Source of the DNA: Alkalibacillus haloalkaliphilus
Lineage (GTDB): Bacteria; Bacillota; Bacilli; Bacillales; Alkalibacillaceae
Direction: 5' to 3'
Assembly (NCBI RefSeq): GCF_007991275.1
Contig: NZ_BJYA01000015.1
Coordinates: forward strand, 62,001-126,000
Length of the DNA stretch: 64,000 nucleotides
Positions within the stretch are counted from its first letter, which is position 1, and the number at the start of each line of letters is the position of its first letter. The position numbers were made by a program, and so were the translations under genes. Below are positions 28,710 to 38,359 of this stretch, in pieces. A model generated the notes under the pieces. That model was given only the letters and a program-made list of their open reading frames with translations. It made no database searches and was not told the origin of the DNA.

Positions 28710-30158
28710 ATGGGGAATCGCAAACGGACACAACACTCGTCCTCTAAAAGTTCTAATTTTAATGTAATAGTAACAGCATTAGTTGCTCCTCTATTTCTAA
28801 TGGCAATTGTATTCATCTATTACTTACAAGGACATGCAACTGAACATGAATTGATGGTCACTTGTTTAATAGCTGTTCTTTTGATTGTTATAGTGTCGTT
28901 AGAGATAAGTCACTACAAAGAATGGACAAGGAATATGTCTTTAGCCAATACTTTGTTAAGTGGTGGAATGGTACTGTTAATGGGAGCAATTTATGCTTTT
29001 GGACCAAATATAGAAACGCTTTATTATCTAATACCTATAGCAGCACATGCGGTTTTAATTACTTATTTAGTTCATGAGCGTTTTGCACTAGTCTCTTCGG
29101 TGTTGATGGCTATTATTGGTGCAAACTTACTTACGTTATCAAGTGATTTTAATCAATTTGTCTTTGTGTTTATTTACTTTTTATTTTCCCAATGGTTTGC
29201 GATCTTTTTGTACGACTTCATAACAGATCGTATTTCATTGTTTAAGACGTCTCTTCCATTAATAGTTTTACATATTGCGATTGTGATCACTTTTGAAGTG
29301 AGAAGCTTTGATGATCTTATTTCGATTGATACAGTGATTGCGATTGCGTTTGCCGTCTTATCAATATTTGTTTCAGCCGTTTTAATATTAGGTCTCTTTC
29401 CTTTATTTGAAGCCGGATTAAACTTGTTAACTGAATCGAAGTTGTTAAGTTTAGCAAATCCTAATCATCCATTATTAAAGCAAATATTAGTCGAATCACC
29501 TGGCACTTACCATCACAGCGTTATGGTAGCGAATTTAAGTGAATCGGCTTGTGAAGCGATTGGTGCAAATGGATTATTAGCTCGAGTTGCTGCTTATTAT
29601 CATGACATAGGAAAGTCTTTTCAACCGCATTATTTTATTGAAAATCAACAAAATATAAGTAATCCGCATGATGAACTAGATCCTAAAGTAAGTGCTGAAA
29701 TAATATTAAAGCATCCATACGAAGGAGCGGCTATTTTACGTGAGTATGGATTACCAGATGAGATAATTGATATGACTGAGCAACATCATGGGACAACGTT
29801 ATTAAAGTATTTTTATTATCAAGAAAAAGAGAAAGACCCAGATGTTAGAGAAGGACAATTTAGATACAAGGGGCCAATTCCACAGTCTAAAGAGTCAGCT
29901 GTAATTAACATTTGTGATTCTGTTGAAGCCGCTGTAAGATCAAAGTCCAACCCAACTCTAGAAGAAATTAGACAAGTCGTAAGAGCAATTATCCATGATC
30001 GTTTAACAGATGGTCAGTTAGATGACAGTCAACTAACTTTAAAAGATTTACGAGTCATAGAGGAATCAATCTGTGATATGCTAAATGGTATATTTCATTC
30101 ACGTATAGAGTATCCAGATTTAAAAGAAAGTCAACCTGCCAGGGAGGATTCATCATGA
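28710..30158 (+). CDS. pgpH: PgpH-type HD-domain phosphodiesterase lacking the extracellular domain
   Basis: A 482-residue membrane HD phosphodiesterase. PgpH hydrolyses the second messenger cyclic-di-AMP. The C-terminal HD domain is intact: YHHSV with H268-H269 and YYHDIGK with H298-D299, plus KHPYEGA and QHHGT. Membrane segments are predicted at about 17-39, 46-65, 77-98, 102-121, 124-143, 147-168, 178-196 and 205-233. B. subtilis PgpH is about 710 residues with a large extracellular 7TMR-HDED sensor between segments 1 and 2. Here that loop is only about 6 residues. The gene has its own start and ribosome site 26 bases after phoH, so this is not a broken reading frame. Confidence 0.9.
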   Translation: MGNRKRTQHSSSKSSNFNVIVTALVAPLFLMAIVFIYYLQGHATEHELMVTCLIAVLLIVIVSLEISHYKEWTRNMSLANTLLSGGMVLLMGAIYAFGPNIETLYYLIPIAAHAVLITYLVHERFALVSSVLMAIIGANLLTLSSDFNQFVFVFIYFLFSQWFAIFLYDFITDRISLFKTSLPLIVLHIAIVITFEVRSFDDLISIDTVIAIAFAVLSIFVSAVLILGLFPLFEAGLNLLTESKLLSLANPNHPLLKQILVESPGTYHHSVMVANLSESACEAIGANGLLARVAAYYHDIGKSFQPHYFIENQQNISNPHDELDPKVSAEIILKHPYEGAAILREYGLPDEIIDMTEQHHGTTLLKYFYYQEKEKDPDVREGQFRYKGPIPQSKESAVINICDSVEAAVRSKSNPTLEEIRQVVRAIIHDRLTDGQLDDSQLTLKDLRVIEESICDMLNGIFHSRIEYPDLKESQPAREDSS

Positions 30159-30628
30159 ATATCGATTTAGTGGACGAAACGAACCATCTATCAACTGAAC
30201 AATTGAGCATCGTCAATGATGTTTTACATTTTGCTGCAGAACAACAATCAGTTGAGAGTGAAGCGGAAATGTCTGTAACGTTTGTATCAGATGAAGATAT
30301 TAAAAGTATTAATCGTGATTATCGTGGAAAAGACGCCCCAACTGATGTCATTTCTTTTGCATTAGAGGAGCAAGGTGAAGATGAATTAGAAGTAATTGGT
30401 GAAGGGTTGCCTCTTCACTTAGGTGATATAGTTATATCTGTAGACCGTGCATTCGAACAGGCTGATGAGTATGGTCATTCTAATAATCGGGAGTTAGCTT
30501 TTTTAGCAGTTCATGGTTTGCTCCACTTATTAGGTTATGATCATGAATCTGAAGATGACGAAAAAGTTATGTTTGAGAAACAAGAAAAGATTTTACAAAA
30601 GTTTGGACTAACCCGCAATGAAAAATGA
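30155..30628 (+). CDS. ybeY: YbeY endoribonuclease
   Basis: A 157-residue zinc-dependent single-strand endoribonuclease used in 16S rRNA maturation and ribosome quality control. The metal site HGLLHLLGYDHE is complete, and TDVISFALEE is the usual upstream block. Its ATG overlaps the pgpH stop (ATGA), and its end overlaps dgkA by 11 bases, so the three genes are translationally linked. Confidence 0.96.
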   Translation: MNIDLVDETNHLSTEQLSIVNDVLHFAAEQQSVESEAEMSVTFVSDEDIKSINRDYRGKDAPTDVISFALEEQGEDELEVIGEGLPLHLGDIVISVDRAFEQADEYGHSNNRELAFLAVHGLLHLLGYDHESEDDEKVMFEKQEKILQKFGLTRNEK

Positions 30629-30977
30629 TCGGGTAGGGTTTAAGTATGCTATTGCGGGAGTTTATGCCGCACTAAAAACTGAGCATAATATAAAAATACA
30701 CTTTATTATTATGTTCATGACATTGTTTGCAGGTCTACTGTTAGGTTTAACAAGAATTGAATGGTTATTTGTATTATTGGCTATAGGGCTTGTATTAGCT
30801 TTAGAACTAATTAATACAGTCGTGGAGTTAATAACAGATGTTTTATTTGAAGGAAAACATGAAACGGCAAAATTAATTAAAGACATTAGTGCTGCTGCTG
30901 TATTAGTAGCAGCTACATTTGCTGCTTTAGTTGGTATGATTATTTTCTTACCCAAGCTTTTAGAAATTTTGATCTAA
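30618..30977 (+). CDS. dgkA: DgkA-type undecaprenol/diacylglycerol kinase
   Basis: A 119-residue integral membrane kinase with three membrane segments. The conserved active-site stretch ALELINTVVELITD and AKLIKDISAAAVLVAA are clear. In Gram-positive bacteria this family phosphorylates undecaprenol, feeding the cell-wall lipid carrier pool. In B. subtilis cdd lies between dgkA and era; here it is absent and dgkA ends at a terminator. Confidence 0.94.
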   Translation: MKNDRVGFKYAIAGVYAALKTEHNIKIHFIIMFMTLFAGLLLGLTRIEWLFVLLAIGLVLALELINTVVELITDVLFEGKHETAKLIKDISAAAVLVAATFAALVGMIIFLPKLLEILI

Positions 30978-31013
30978 ACTCGCAAGGCATTGTGCGAGTT
31001 TATTTATATTTTT
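30976..31013 (+). terminator. Terminator after dgkA
   Basis: A perfect 9-bp stem, 30976-30984 with 30993-31001, and a T-rich tail. Confidence 0.75.
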
Positions 31014-31125
31014 AGGCTGTACATGCTTTTTTAAATTAAGATCTAAAACATTTGTCGATTATGTGAATTTTTATTATTTTTATAGTACACTAAACTTACT
31101 AGCAACGAATAGGAGAGCAAAATAA

Positions 31126-32031
31126 ATGACAGAACAGTTTCATTCAGGTTTTATTGCAATAGTTGGACGACCAAATGTAGGAAAGTCAACGTTTATGAAT
31201 CGAGTAATTGGAGAAAAAATCGCGATTATGAGTGATAAACCACAAACAACTCGTAACAAAATTCAAGGTGTACTCACAACTGATGATGCACAATTCATAT
31301 TTATAGATACACCAGGTATTCATAAACCTAAGCATCGACTAGGAGACTTTATGAATAGATCAGCAATTAACACATTAAATGAAGTCGATGTTATTATGTT
31401 CATGGTTAACGCTGATGAGGGGTATGGAAAAGGCGAAGAATTTATCATTGAAAAATTAAAAGACGTAAAAAATCCAGTTGTATTAGTCATTAATAAGATT
31501 GATCAAGTTCATCCTGATGAACTATTACCAATCATTGATACTTATCGTGAAAAGATGGACTTCAATGACATTGTTCCAATCTCTGCACTTGAAGGTAACA
31601 ATACAGACAGCCTTTTAAGTGTACTATCTGAGAAACTACCTGAAGGGCCGCAATACTATCCAGAAGATCAAATTACCGATCACCCAGAGCGCTTTATAAT
31701 TAGTGAATTAGTTAGAGAGAAAGTGCTACACCATACACATGAAGAAATTCCACATTCGATCGCTGTTGTCATCGATTCAATTCGATCTCGAGATGATAAA
31801 GATATAATAGATGTTCAAGCGACAATAATTGTGGAACGTAATTCTCAAAAAGGGATTATTATAGGCAAACAAGGAAAAATGTTAAAGCAAGTCGGTTCCG
31901 AAGCCAGAGAGGATATAGAAGCTTTATTAGGATCAGGGGTCTTTTTAGAGTTATGGGTAAAAGTACAAAAGGATTGGCGTAATCGGGCCTTTCACCTGCG
32001 CGATTATGGTTACAAAGAGGATGACTACTAG
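31126..32031 (+). CDS. era: GTPase Era
   Basis: A 301-residue GTPase needed for 30S ribosome assembly; it binds the 3' end of 16S rRNA. G1 [10 protein letters not shown]3 [10 protein letters not shown] and G4 NKID are all present, and the C-terminal KH domain carries [15 protein letters not shown]. Start ATG at 31126 with AGGAGAG upstream. yqzL and recO follow. Confidence 0.97.
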   Translation: MTEQFHSGFIAIVGRPNVGKSTFMNRVIGEKIAIMSDKPQTTRNKIQGVLTTDDAQFIFIDTPGIHKPKHRLGDFMNRSAINTLNEVDVIMFMVNADEGYGKGEEFIIEKLKDVKNPVVLVINKIDQVHPDELLPIIDTYREKMDFNDIVPISALEGNNTDSLLSVLSEKLPEGPQYYPEDQITDHPERFIISELVREKVLHHTHEEIPHSIAVVIDSIRSRDDKDIIDVQATIIVERNSQKGIIIGKQGKMLKQVGSEAREDIEALLGSGVFLELWVKVQKDWRNRAFHLRDYGYKEDDY

Positions 32032-32139
32032 AAATGCAAGTATTTTAAAATGGTAATTATTTAAACTTATGAACTGTTTCATTTAGGTGAAAATAAGATT
32101 AAGGTTTTTCAGTTAAAATAAAGCTGAAAGGTGGAGAAT

Positions 32140-32274
32140 ATGATGTTTAACATTCCATGGAAAGTATTTGAGAAGACAGGTAATGTTGAAGCATATTTAT
32201 TAATGAAACAGGTAGAGGATCTAAAGGAAAATCATAAGGAAGAGCGATTCACGACCTTAAACCCCAAAACATAA
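32140..32274 (+). CDS. yqzL: YqzL-like small protein
   Basis: A 44-residue protein reading MMFNIPWKVFEKTGNVEAYL at its start. The pattern WKVFxxTGNxxxYLLxK matches the small YqzL protein that lies between era and recO in B. subtilis. Two ATG codons in tandem (32140, 32143) follow GGTGGAG; the second has better spacing. Function is unknown. Confidence 0.85.
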   Translation: MMFNIPWKVFEKTGNVEAYLLMKQVEDLKENHKEERFTTLNPKT

Positions 32275-32297
32275 GTAAACGAAAGTGGTGAGGGGCA

Positions 32298-33035
32298 ATG
32301 GACCAAATAAATGGAATTATATTAAGAACCCAAGATTATGGTGAAACAAATAAAATTGTAACGCTCTTAACTGAAGAATATGGCATGCTTAGTGCTGTTG
32401 CAAAAGGTGCCAAAAAGTCTAAAAGTCGAATGGCTGCGGTTACGCAGCCATTTATATATGGTCAATATGTTGTTTATACCGGTAGAGGGTTAGGGACAAT
32501 ACATCAAGGTGAGACAATTCAAAGTATGAGACATATTAGAGAGGATATATTTAAAACGGCTTATGCTACATATATGGGGGAACTTACGACAAAAATACTA
32601 ACAGAACGTGAACGAAACCGTCCGTTGTTTAGAGAGCTTCTAGAGAGCTTTGAAAGAATGGAAGAAGACGTCCCAGAGTTAGCCATTTCTTTAATGTATG
32701 AACTTAAATTATATCATGTTGGTGGTTTTGCACCAGTCGTGAACCAATGTGTTAATGGTCATGTCAATGATCCGATTGCTGGATTTTCAGTCTCAGAAGG
32801 TGGCGTAGTTTGTGAACAATGTCGCCACCGAGCATCAGATGTATTCGTCCTTTCACCAAATGTTTACCATGTGTTAAGATTGATGAGCAATAAAAGCCTA
32901 ACTAAAATTAAAGACGTCTCGATTAAAGATGATACGTTAAATACTATAAAGCAAATATTAGAGCTTTACTATGATTATTACGGTGGCATGATGATTAAAT
33001 CTAAACGTTTTTTAGACCAACTCCACCTATTTTAG
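32298..33035 (+). CDS. recO: DNA repair protein RecO
   Basis: A 245-residue recombination mediator that helps RecA load on SSB-coated DNA. The N-terminal OB fold starts DQINGIILRTQDYGETNKIV; the rest is helical. In many homologues four cysteines bind zinc. Here the first pair reads C-V-N-G-H rather than C-x2-C, while the second pair (CEQC) is kept, so a Cys/His site is possible. Start ATG at 32298 with GTGAGGGG upstream. In B. subtilis glyQS follows; here it does not. Confidence 0.94.
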   Translation: MDQINGIILRTQDYGETNKIVTLLTEEYGMLSAVAKGAKKSKSRMAAVTQPFIYGQYVVYTGRGLGTIHQGETIQSMRHIREDIFKTAYATYMGELTTKILTERERNRPLFRELLESFERMEEDVPELAISLMYELKLYHVGGFAPVVNQCVNGHVNDPIAGFSVSEGGVVCEQCRHRASDVFVLSPNVYHVLRLMSNKSLTKIKDVSIKDDTLNTIKQILELYYDYYGGMMIKSKRFLDQLHLF

Positions 33036-33087
33036 TGGGAATTGCTATTAGATAGTGTGACTAATTAATGAAAAAAGACATTCTATA

Positions 33088-33117
33088 TTTTCAAAAATCA
33101 CCTAAATAGTATATAAT
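33088..33117 (+). promoter_or_regulatory. Possible promoter of ccpN
   Basis: TTTTCA (33088-33093) and a perfect TATAAT (33112-33117) with an 18-base spacer, about 42 bases before the ccpN ATG. The -35 match is only 4 of 6. Confidence 0.45.
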
Positions 33118-33158
33118 AAATGCGATAAGTATGACGTTATTAAAGGTGGTGAAAGGCA

Positions 33159-33788
33159 ATGGACTTGACTCACCGTCAAGAGCAAATTTTAGAAATTGTC
33201 AAAGAACATGGACCGATCACGGGAGAAAAAATAGCAGATGAATTAAATTTAACTAGAGCGACATTAAGGCCAGACTTAGCGATTTTAACTATGGCTGGAT
33301 TTTTAGATGCAAGGCCAAGGGTTGGTTATTTTTATACAGGTAAAACAGGTAGTGAACTGCTGACTGATAAAATTAAAAAGTTATCAGTTAGGGATTATCA
33401 TTCGGTACCCGTTGTTGTAAATGATCAAGCAAATGCATATGACGCAATTACTACGATGTTTTTAGAAGATGTAGGTACTCTGTTCGTCGTGGACCAACAT
33501 GGTATTTTAGTTGGAGTGCTGTCACGTAAAGACTTATTAAGAACAAGTATGGGGCAACAAGACTTAACGGAAGTACCGGTACATATTATAATGACTCGAT
33601 TACCAAAAATTAAAATATGTCAAAAAGATGACTTGCTAATTGATGCAAGTATTAAGTTGATTGAAAACCAAATTGATGCACTCCCTGTTGTTCAAGAGAG
33701 TGATAAAGGGTTAGAAGTCATTGGACGATTAACGAAAACGAATATAACGAAAGCCTTCGTAGAACTAGTCAAAAATGAAGACGTTTAA
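33159..33788 (+). CDS. ccpN: CcpN, CBS-domain repressor of gluconeogenesis
   Basis: A 209-residue regulator (YqzB). The N-terminal winged helix ([20 protein letters not shown] ... [11 protein letters not shown]) is followed by two CBS domains (about 75-200). In B. subtilis CcpN represses gapB, pckA and the small RNA SR1 when glucose is present and senses ATP/ADP through the CBS pair. It is paired with yqfL, 14 bases downstream, as in B. subtilis. Confidence 0.94.
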   Translation: MDLTHRQEQILEIVKEHGPITGEKIADELNLTRATLRPDLAILTMAGFLDARPRVGYFYTGKTGSELLTDKIKKLSVRDYHSVPVVVNDQANAYDAITTMFLEDVGTLFVVDQHGILVGVLSRKDLLRTSMGQQDLTEVPVHIIMTRLPKIKICQKDDLLIDASIKLIENQIDALPVVQESDKGLEVIGRLTKTNITKAFVELVKNEDV

Positions 33789-33802
33789 AAGGGGGATTTA
33801 TT

Positions 33803-34603
33803 ATGCACCCACAAACTTTTTACATCATTTCAGATTCTGTTGGTGAAACAGCTGAGTTAATGGTAAAAGCAGCATTAAGCCAATTCGTTGACTCTAATGT
33901 ACAAATACAAAGAGTTCCGTATGTAGACGATTTCGAAACATTAGAGGAAGCAGTTTATACGGCTAAAGAAAATAACAGTTTATTAGCGTATACGTTAGTT
34001 AAACCAGAGTATCGGCAAAGGATAGAAACGTTATCTGCTGAATTAGGGATAGTGGCATTAGATTTATTAGGACCGTTAATCGAAAATATAACAAACTATC
34101 TTGGTCAAGATCCTGTTTTAAAACCTGGTTTAGTTCACAAATTGGATGAAGATTATTATAAAAGAATTGAAGCAATTGAATTTGCTGTTAAATACGACGA
34201 TGGTCGAGATGCAAAAGGAATCTTAAAAGCTGATTTAGTATTAATTGGTGTATCACGTACATCTAAAACGCCACTTTCACAATTCCTTGCTCATAAGAAG
34301 TTGAAGGTCGCAAATGTACCTATAGTTCCAGAAGTAGAACCACCGGAAGAGTTATTCCAAGTACACCCGAATAAGTGTATCGGTTTAAATATCAGTTCAG
34401 AAAAGCTGAATCATATACGAACTGAACGTTTAAAATCATTAGGGCTAGATGGATCAGCAAATTATGCACAAACTGAACGAATTAAAGAGGAAATCGATTA
34501 TTTCAACAAAGTAGTAGACAAAATTGGTTGTAAAACAATCGATGTTTCTACAAAGGCTGTTGAAGAAACTGCGAACGCTATTTTAAATACAGTGAAGAAG
34601 TGA
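33803..34603 (+). CDS. yqfL: Bifunctional kinase/phosphorylase regulating pyruvate phosphate dikinase or similar (DUF299)
   Basis: A 266-residue protein of the DUF299/PSRP family. Members phosphorylate and dephosphorylate pyruvate,phosphate dikinase or PEP synthase, using ADP and Pi. The P-loop-like [15 protein letters not shown] is intact, and the N terminus [12 protein letters not shown] is typical. In B. subtilis YqfL acts with CcpN in control of gluconeogenic genes, which fits the shared operon. It ends just before the repeat element. Confidence 0.93.
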   Translation: MHPQTFYIISDSVGETAELMVKAALSQFVDSNVQIQRVPYVDDFETLEEAVYTAKENNSLLAYTLVKPEYRQRIETLSAELGIVALDLLGPLIENITNYLGQDPVLKPGLVHKLDEDYYKRIEAIEFAVKYDDGRDAKGILKADLVLIGVSRTSKTPLSQFLAHKKLKVANVPIVPEVEPPEELFQVHPNKCIGLNISSEKLNHIRTERLKSLGLDGSANYAQTERIKEEIDYFNKVVDKIGCKTIDVSTKAVEETANAILNTVKK

Positions 34604-34614
34604 CTCGAAAAAAA

Positions 34615-35019
34615 AGGTTGGGACAGAAATAATTGTTAATACAAAAAACCCGAACGAAATCACTTTTGACTTCGTTCGGGTTTATCTTTTTAGCTCCGCT
34701 CCATCAAAATGCTTCGCTTTTACCCACAGGGCACAAGTGCAACATCTGCTCAAGCTTCCTACGGTCGCTTGTCGCAGTGTTTTCTTTGCAGGGGCGGCTG
34801 TGAGCCAAGCTACAACTTCGAGTAACTTCCTTGTGCTTTGCACCGAGGAAGCCTGCTTCAAAGCTTAGCTAGAAGACGCAGGTGCATCCCAGGGTCTCAC
34901 CCTGGCCTTTGCTCCCACAGGAGTCTACGCATTTTGATTCCGCTAAGTGACTGCTAAACTAGGCTGATTGGCCAATTTGTTCGTGTTTCATTACACTCCA
35001 AAACCCTTAGTCTCAACCT
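34615..35019. repeat. Structured intergenic repeat element with nested inverted ends
   Basis: About 405 bases, visibly richer in G and C than the flanks, without a gene. The outer ends AGGTTGGGAC (34615-34624) and GTCTCAACCT (35010-35019) are inverted with one G-U. A perfect inner inverted repeat is 34703-34712 with 34929-34938. Hairpins include 34889-34895/34899-34905 with a 3-base loop. On the minus strand it carries GCGTAGACTCCTGTGGGAG, a motif I recall from dispersed intergenic repeats of Bacillaceae. The left part doubles as the yqfL terminator. No protein is encoded, so it is either a MITE-like element or a family of structured RNA. Confidence 0.6.
34646..34691 (+). terminator. Terminator of the ccpN-yqfL operon
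   Basis: A perfect 13-bp stem, 34646-34658 with 34671-34683, loop 12 bases, followed by ATCTTTTT. It lies within the repeat element. Confidence 0.85.
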
Positions 35020-35333
35020 CTTTTACATGACCCACAAATAAAAGCTAGTTGTATCGAAAATATTGTAGTTGAAAACATCTAACTAACATAATAAACTGTA
35101 ATATTGTCGAAAACTGTTTTAATTCACGACAAATTCAAACAAACTATTAGCATAAAAGCTAATTTTAGGTTATAATTCATATTTGTGATGAAATTTCAGT
35201 AATTGTCTAAACTAATGTTTAATTAGTTTCTCTTACATGAAAAAAACAACTTATGTAATAACTTATATAAAAATGTCGATTATTGAAGGGATTTATATTC
35301 TTTTATCGAATATCAAATAATATGGTGATGTAT
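35020..35333 (+). other. AT-rich leader region of dnaG-sigA
   Basis: A 314-base gene-free stretch that is very AT-rich. The best promoter-like pair is TTAGCA (35147-35152) and TATAAT (35171-35176) with an 18-base spacer. In B. subtilis the dnaG-sigA operon has several promoters, including a sigma-H one; I cannot assign the latter here. B. subtilis has yqxD in this place; I find no such gene. Confidence 0.4.
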
Positions 35334-37163
35334 ATGCAACAAAAGATCCCTGAAGAAATTATTGATCAAATTGTTACTAAAAACGACATAGTTGATGTGA
35401 TTGGTGAGCATATACAACTAACGAAAAAAGGCCGGAACTATTTCGGACTTTGCCCATTCCATGGTGAAAACACTCCTTCATTCTCTGTGTCGCCCGATAA
35501 GCAAATCTTCCATTGCTTCGGTTGTGGCAAAGGTGGGAATGTCGTTAAATTTATTATGGAATTGGAATCTATTACGTTTAGAGAAGCTGTCCAATCTTTA
35601 GCAGACAAAAGTGGCGAATCACTGCCAGAACAATATACTCAAGGATCAAACCAACCAGCTCTATCTGAACAAGAAAAATCAGCTTTAGATGCTTATGAGT
35701 GGTCCTCAAAATTGTTTCACCATGTGTTACGTTTCACTGCTGAAGGAAAAAATGGGCTTAATTATCTAGAAAATAGAGGATTTAAGCAAGGTGATATCGA
35801 ACAATTCCAATTAGGGTACTCGCCAAACAAAGATCAGTTTCTTTCGACATTCTTACATAAAAAAGGTTTCCAGCTTACAAATTTATTGGATGTAGGTTTA
35901 TTAAGTAGTCGAGATGGGAATACCTTTTTTGACCGTTTCAAAGGGCGAGTCATATTTCCAATCCAAAACCATCAAGGAAAAGTCGTCGGCTTTGGTGGCC
36001 GAGCTATAGAGGATGGAGTTGAACCTAAATATTTAAACAGCCCTGATTCTAAGCTTTTCCAAAAAGGAAAACTTTTATACAACTTTTATGAAGCTAGAAA
36101 GCATTTTCAAAAAGAGAAGGAAGTTGTCCTATTTGAAGGGTATGCTGATGTCATTAAGGCGTCCCAAGCAGGTGTTTACAATTCTGTTGCAACATTAGGG
36201 ACAAGCTTGACTAAATACCAAGCATCACTATTAAAACGGTATGTTAATCGAGTAGTAATATGTTTTGATGGCGATAAAGCTGGTAAAGATGCAAGTCATC
36301 GAGCTGCTCAAATGTTAAAAGACGTTGAGTTGGATGTTTTAGTTGCGAATGTACCGTATCAATTAGACCCTGATGACTTCATTGATACTTATGGACCAGA
36401 AAAGTTTCAAAATCAAGTGTTGAGAAACGCAGAATCTTATATAGCTTTTGCGCTAAATTATTTAAAGAAGGATTACAACCTTCAATCTAAGCATGATCAA
36501 TTAGATTATATAGAGAAAGCATTAGATTTAATTGCAACAGTAGATCATGCAGTTGAACGAGATGTTTACATTAAAGAGTTAGAAGAGACTTTTGACTTAT
36601 ACAGAGAAACTCTCGAAAATGAAATTGCTGACCGCAGAAGAATAAATCAGCAGCATATTGAACAAGATAATCGTGTTAAGTTTGAGGAAACTAAAGAAAA
36701 ACGAACAAAAAGAACTGAAAAAATATACCCAGCTTATCAAAATGCTGAACGATATTTAATTGCTCATATGCTACAAAATAACTATGTTGCCAATCAAGTG
36801 CAAGATCAGTTAGGCTCTAAATTTAATATGCAAGAACATCAAGTATTAGTGACATATTTATACGCATATTATGAGGAAGGGAATGAGCCTAATGTTGGTC
36901 GCTTTCTAGAGCGATTACCAGACGAATCGATAAAACAGTTAGTTTCCGAATTGGCTGTTTTACCTATAAATGATTCATTAGAGAGAGAAGAGTTAGATGA
37001 TTATTTGTTTGCAATCTTAAAAGAGGCTGATGTTGATCAAGAAATTAGGTCTTTAGAGAAGATGTTAAAAAACGCAGAGAAGGAAAATGACCCTAAATCT
37101 GCAGCACGAATAGGTATGAAGATCCTTGAGTTGAGTAAGAAAAGTAATAAATCCAAGCTATAG
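35334..37163 (+). CDS. dnaG: DNA primase
   Basis: A 609-residue primase that makes RNA primers for replication. N-terminal zinc finger: C-P-F-H ... C-F-G-C in [19 protein letters not shown] and [17 protein letters not shown] core: [11 protein letters not shown] and [13 protein letters not shown]. The C-terminal helicase-binding domain follows (about 450-609). I chose ATG 35334 (MQQKIPEE), which matches family N termini; longer in-frame starts exist at 35283 and 35328. It forms an operon with sigA. Confidence 0.96.
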   Translation: MQQKIPEEIIDQIVTKNDIVDVIGEHIQLTKKGRNYFGLCPFHGENTPSFSVSPDKQIFHCFGCGKGGNVVKFIMELESITFREAVQSLADKSGESLPEQYTQGSNQPALSEQEKSALDAYEWSSKLFHHVLRFTAEGKNGLNYLENRGFKQGDIEQFQLGYSPNKDQFLSTFLHKKGFQLTNLLDVGLLSSRDGNTFFDRFKGRVIFPIQNHQGKVVGFGGRAIEDGVEPKYLNSPDSKLFQKGKLLYNFYEARKHFQKEKEVVLFEGYADVIKASQAGVYNSVATLGTSLTKYQASLLKRYVNRVVICFDGDKAGKDASHRAAQMLKDVELDVLVANVPYQLDPDDFIDTYGPEKFQNQVLRNAESYIAFALNYLKKDYNLQSKHDQLDYIEKALDLIATVDHAVERDVYIKELEETFDLYRETLENEIADRRRINQQHIEQDNRVKFEETKEKRTKRTEKIYPAYQNAERYLIAHMLQNNYVANQVQDQLGSKFNMQEHQVLVTYLYAYYEEGNEPNVGRFLERLPDESIKQLVSELAVLPINDSLEREELDDYLFAILKEADVDQEIRSLEKMLKNAEKENDPKSAARIGMKILELSKKSNKSKL

Positions 37164-37188
37164 CATTTGGTTTGGAAGGAGGGGTATC

Positions 37189-38334
37189 ATGGCTGAAAAG
37201 CCAATTGAATCAAAAGAGGTTGCACAAGACCAAACACAAGAACAAACACAAGATCAAGACTTAACTGTAGAACAGGCTAAAGAACAATTACTGGAAATGG
37301 GTAAAAAACGAGGTGTACTCGTTTATGAAGAAATTGCTGATAAACTAGGACATTATGACCTTGATTCAGAACAGATGGATGAGTTTTACGAACAGATGGC
37401 AGATCAAGGTATTGATATTATCGGTGAGAATGATGATCCTAACATTCGAAAAATCGCAAAAGATGAAGAGTTTGACTTAACCGATCTTAGTGTACCACCA
37501 GGGGTTAAAATTAACGACCCAGTGCGTATGTATTTGAAAGAAATCGGGCGTGTAGACCTTTTATCTGCTGATGAAGAAATCGAACTAGCAAACAAAATCG
37601 AACAAGGTGACGAAGAAGCAAAAAGGCGTTTATCTGAAGCTAACTTAAGGTTGGTGGTTAGTATCGCTAAACGTTACGTAGGTCGTGGTATGCTATTCCT
37701 TGATTTAATCCAAGAAGGTAATATGGGTCTAATCAAGGCAGTAGAAAAGTTTGACTATCGAAAAGGGTTTAAGTTTAGTACGTATGCAACATGGTGGATT
37801 AGGCAAGCTATAACAAGAGCGATTGCTGACCAAGCTCGTACGATTCGTATCCCAGTACACATGGTTGAAACGATTAACAAACTTATTCGAGTGCAGCGCC
37901 AACTATTACAAGATTTAGGTCGCGAACCAACGCCAGAAGAGATCGCACAAGAAATGGACTTAACACCTGAAAAAGTTCGTGAAATTTTAAAAATAGCACA
38001 AGAGCCAGTGTCGTTAGAGACACCAATAGGTGAAGAAGATGACTCTCATTTAGGTGATTTCATCGAAGACCAAGAAGCGACCTCACCTTCAGATCATGCA
38101 GCTTATGAGTTGTTAAAAGAGCAACTTGAAGATGTTCTAGACACTTTAACGGACAGAGAAGAAAATGTTCTAAGGTTACGTTTCGGTTTAGATGATGGAA
38201 GAACTCGTACACTTGAAGAAGTTGGTAAAGTATTTGGAGTAACGAGAGAGAGAATTCGTCAAATTGAAGCAAAAGCGTTAAGAAAGTTAAGACACCCAAG
38301 CCGTAGCAAACGACTAAAAGACTTTTTAGAGTAA
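37189..38334 (+). CDS. sigA: RNA polymerase primary sigma factor SigA
   Basis: A 381-residue housekeeping sigma factor. Region 1.1 is preceded by a Gln/Asp-rich tail; region 2 has [21 protein letters not shown]-type sequence with [10 protein letters not shown], region 3 [12 protein letters not shown], and region 4 has [20 protein letters not shown] for -35 recognition. GGAAGGAGGGG lies before the ATG. It follows dnaG as in B. subtilis. Confidence 0.98.
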   Translation: MAEKPIESKEVAQDQTQEQTQDQDLTVEQAKEQLLEMGKKRGVLVYEEIADKLGHYDLDSEQMDEFYEQMADQGIDIIGENDDPNIRKIAKDEEFDLTDLSVPPGVKINDPVRMYLKEIGRVDLLSADEEIELANKIEQGDEEAKRRLSEANLRLVVSIAKRYVGRGMLFLDLIQEGNMGLIKAVEKFDYRKGFKFSTYATWWIRQAITRAIADQARTIRIPVHMVETINKLIRVQRQLLQDLGREPTPEEIAQEMDLTPEKVREILKIAQEPVSLETPIGEEDDSHLGDFIEDQEATSPSDHAAYELLKEQLEDVLDTLTDREENVLRLRFGLDDGRTRTLEEVGKVFGVTRERIRQIEAKALRKLRHPSRSKRLKDFLE

Positions 38335-38359
38335 CCTCTCTACTCTGCGGAGGTGTACG

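Noticed and set aside
33036-33158. A T-box leader left over from a lost glyQS operon
   Set aside because: No T-box core or specifier stem is visible in this 123-base gap.
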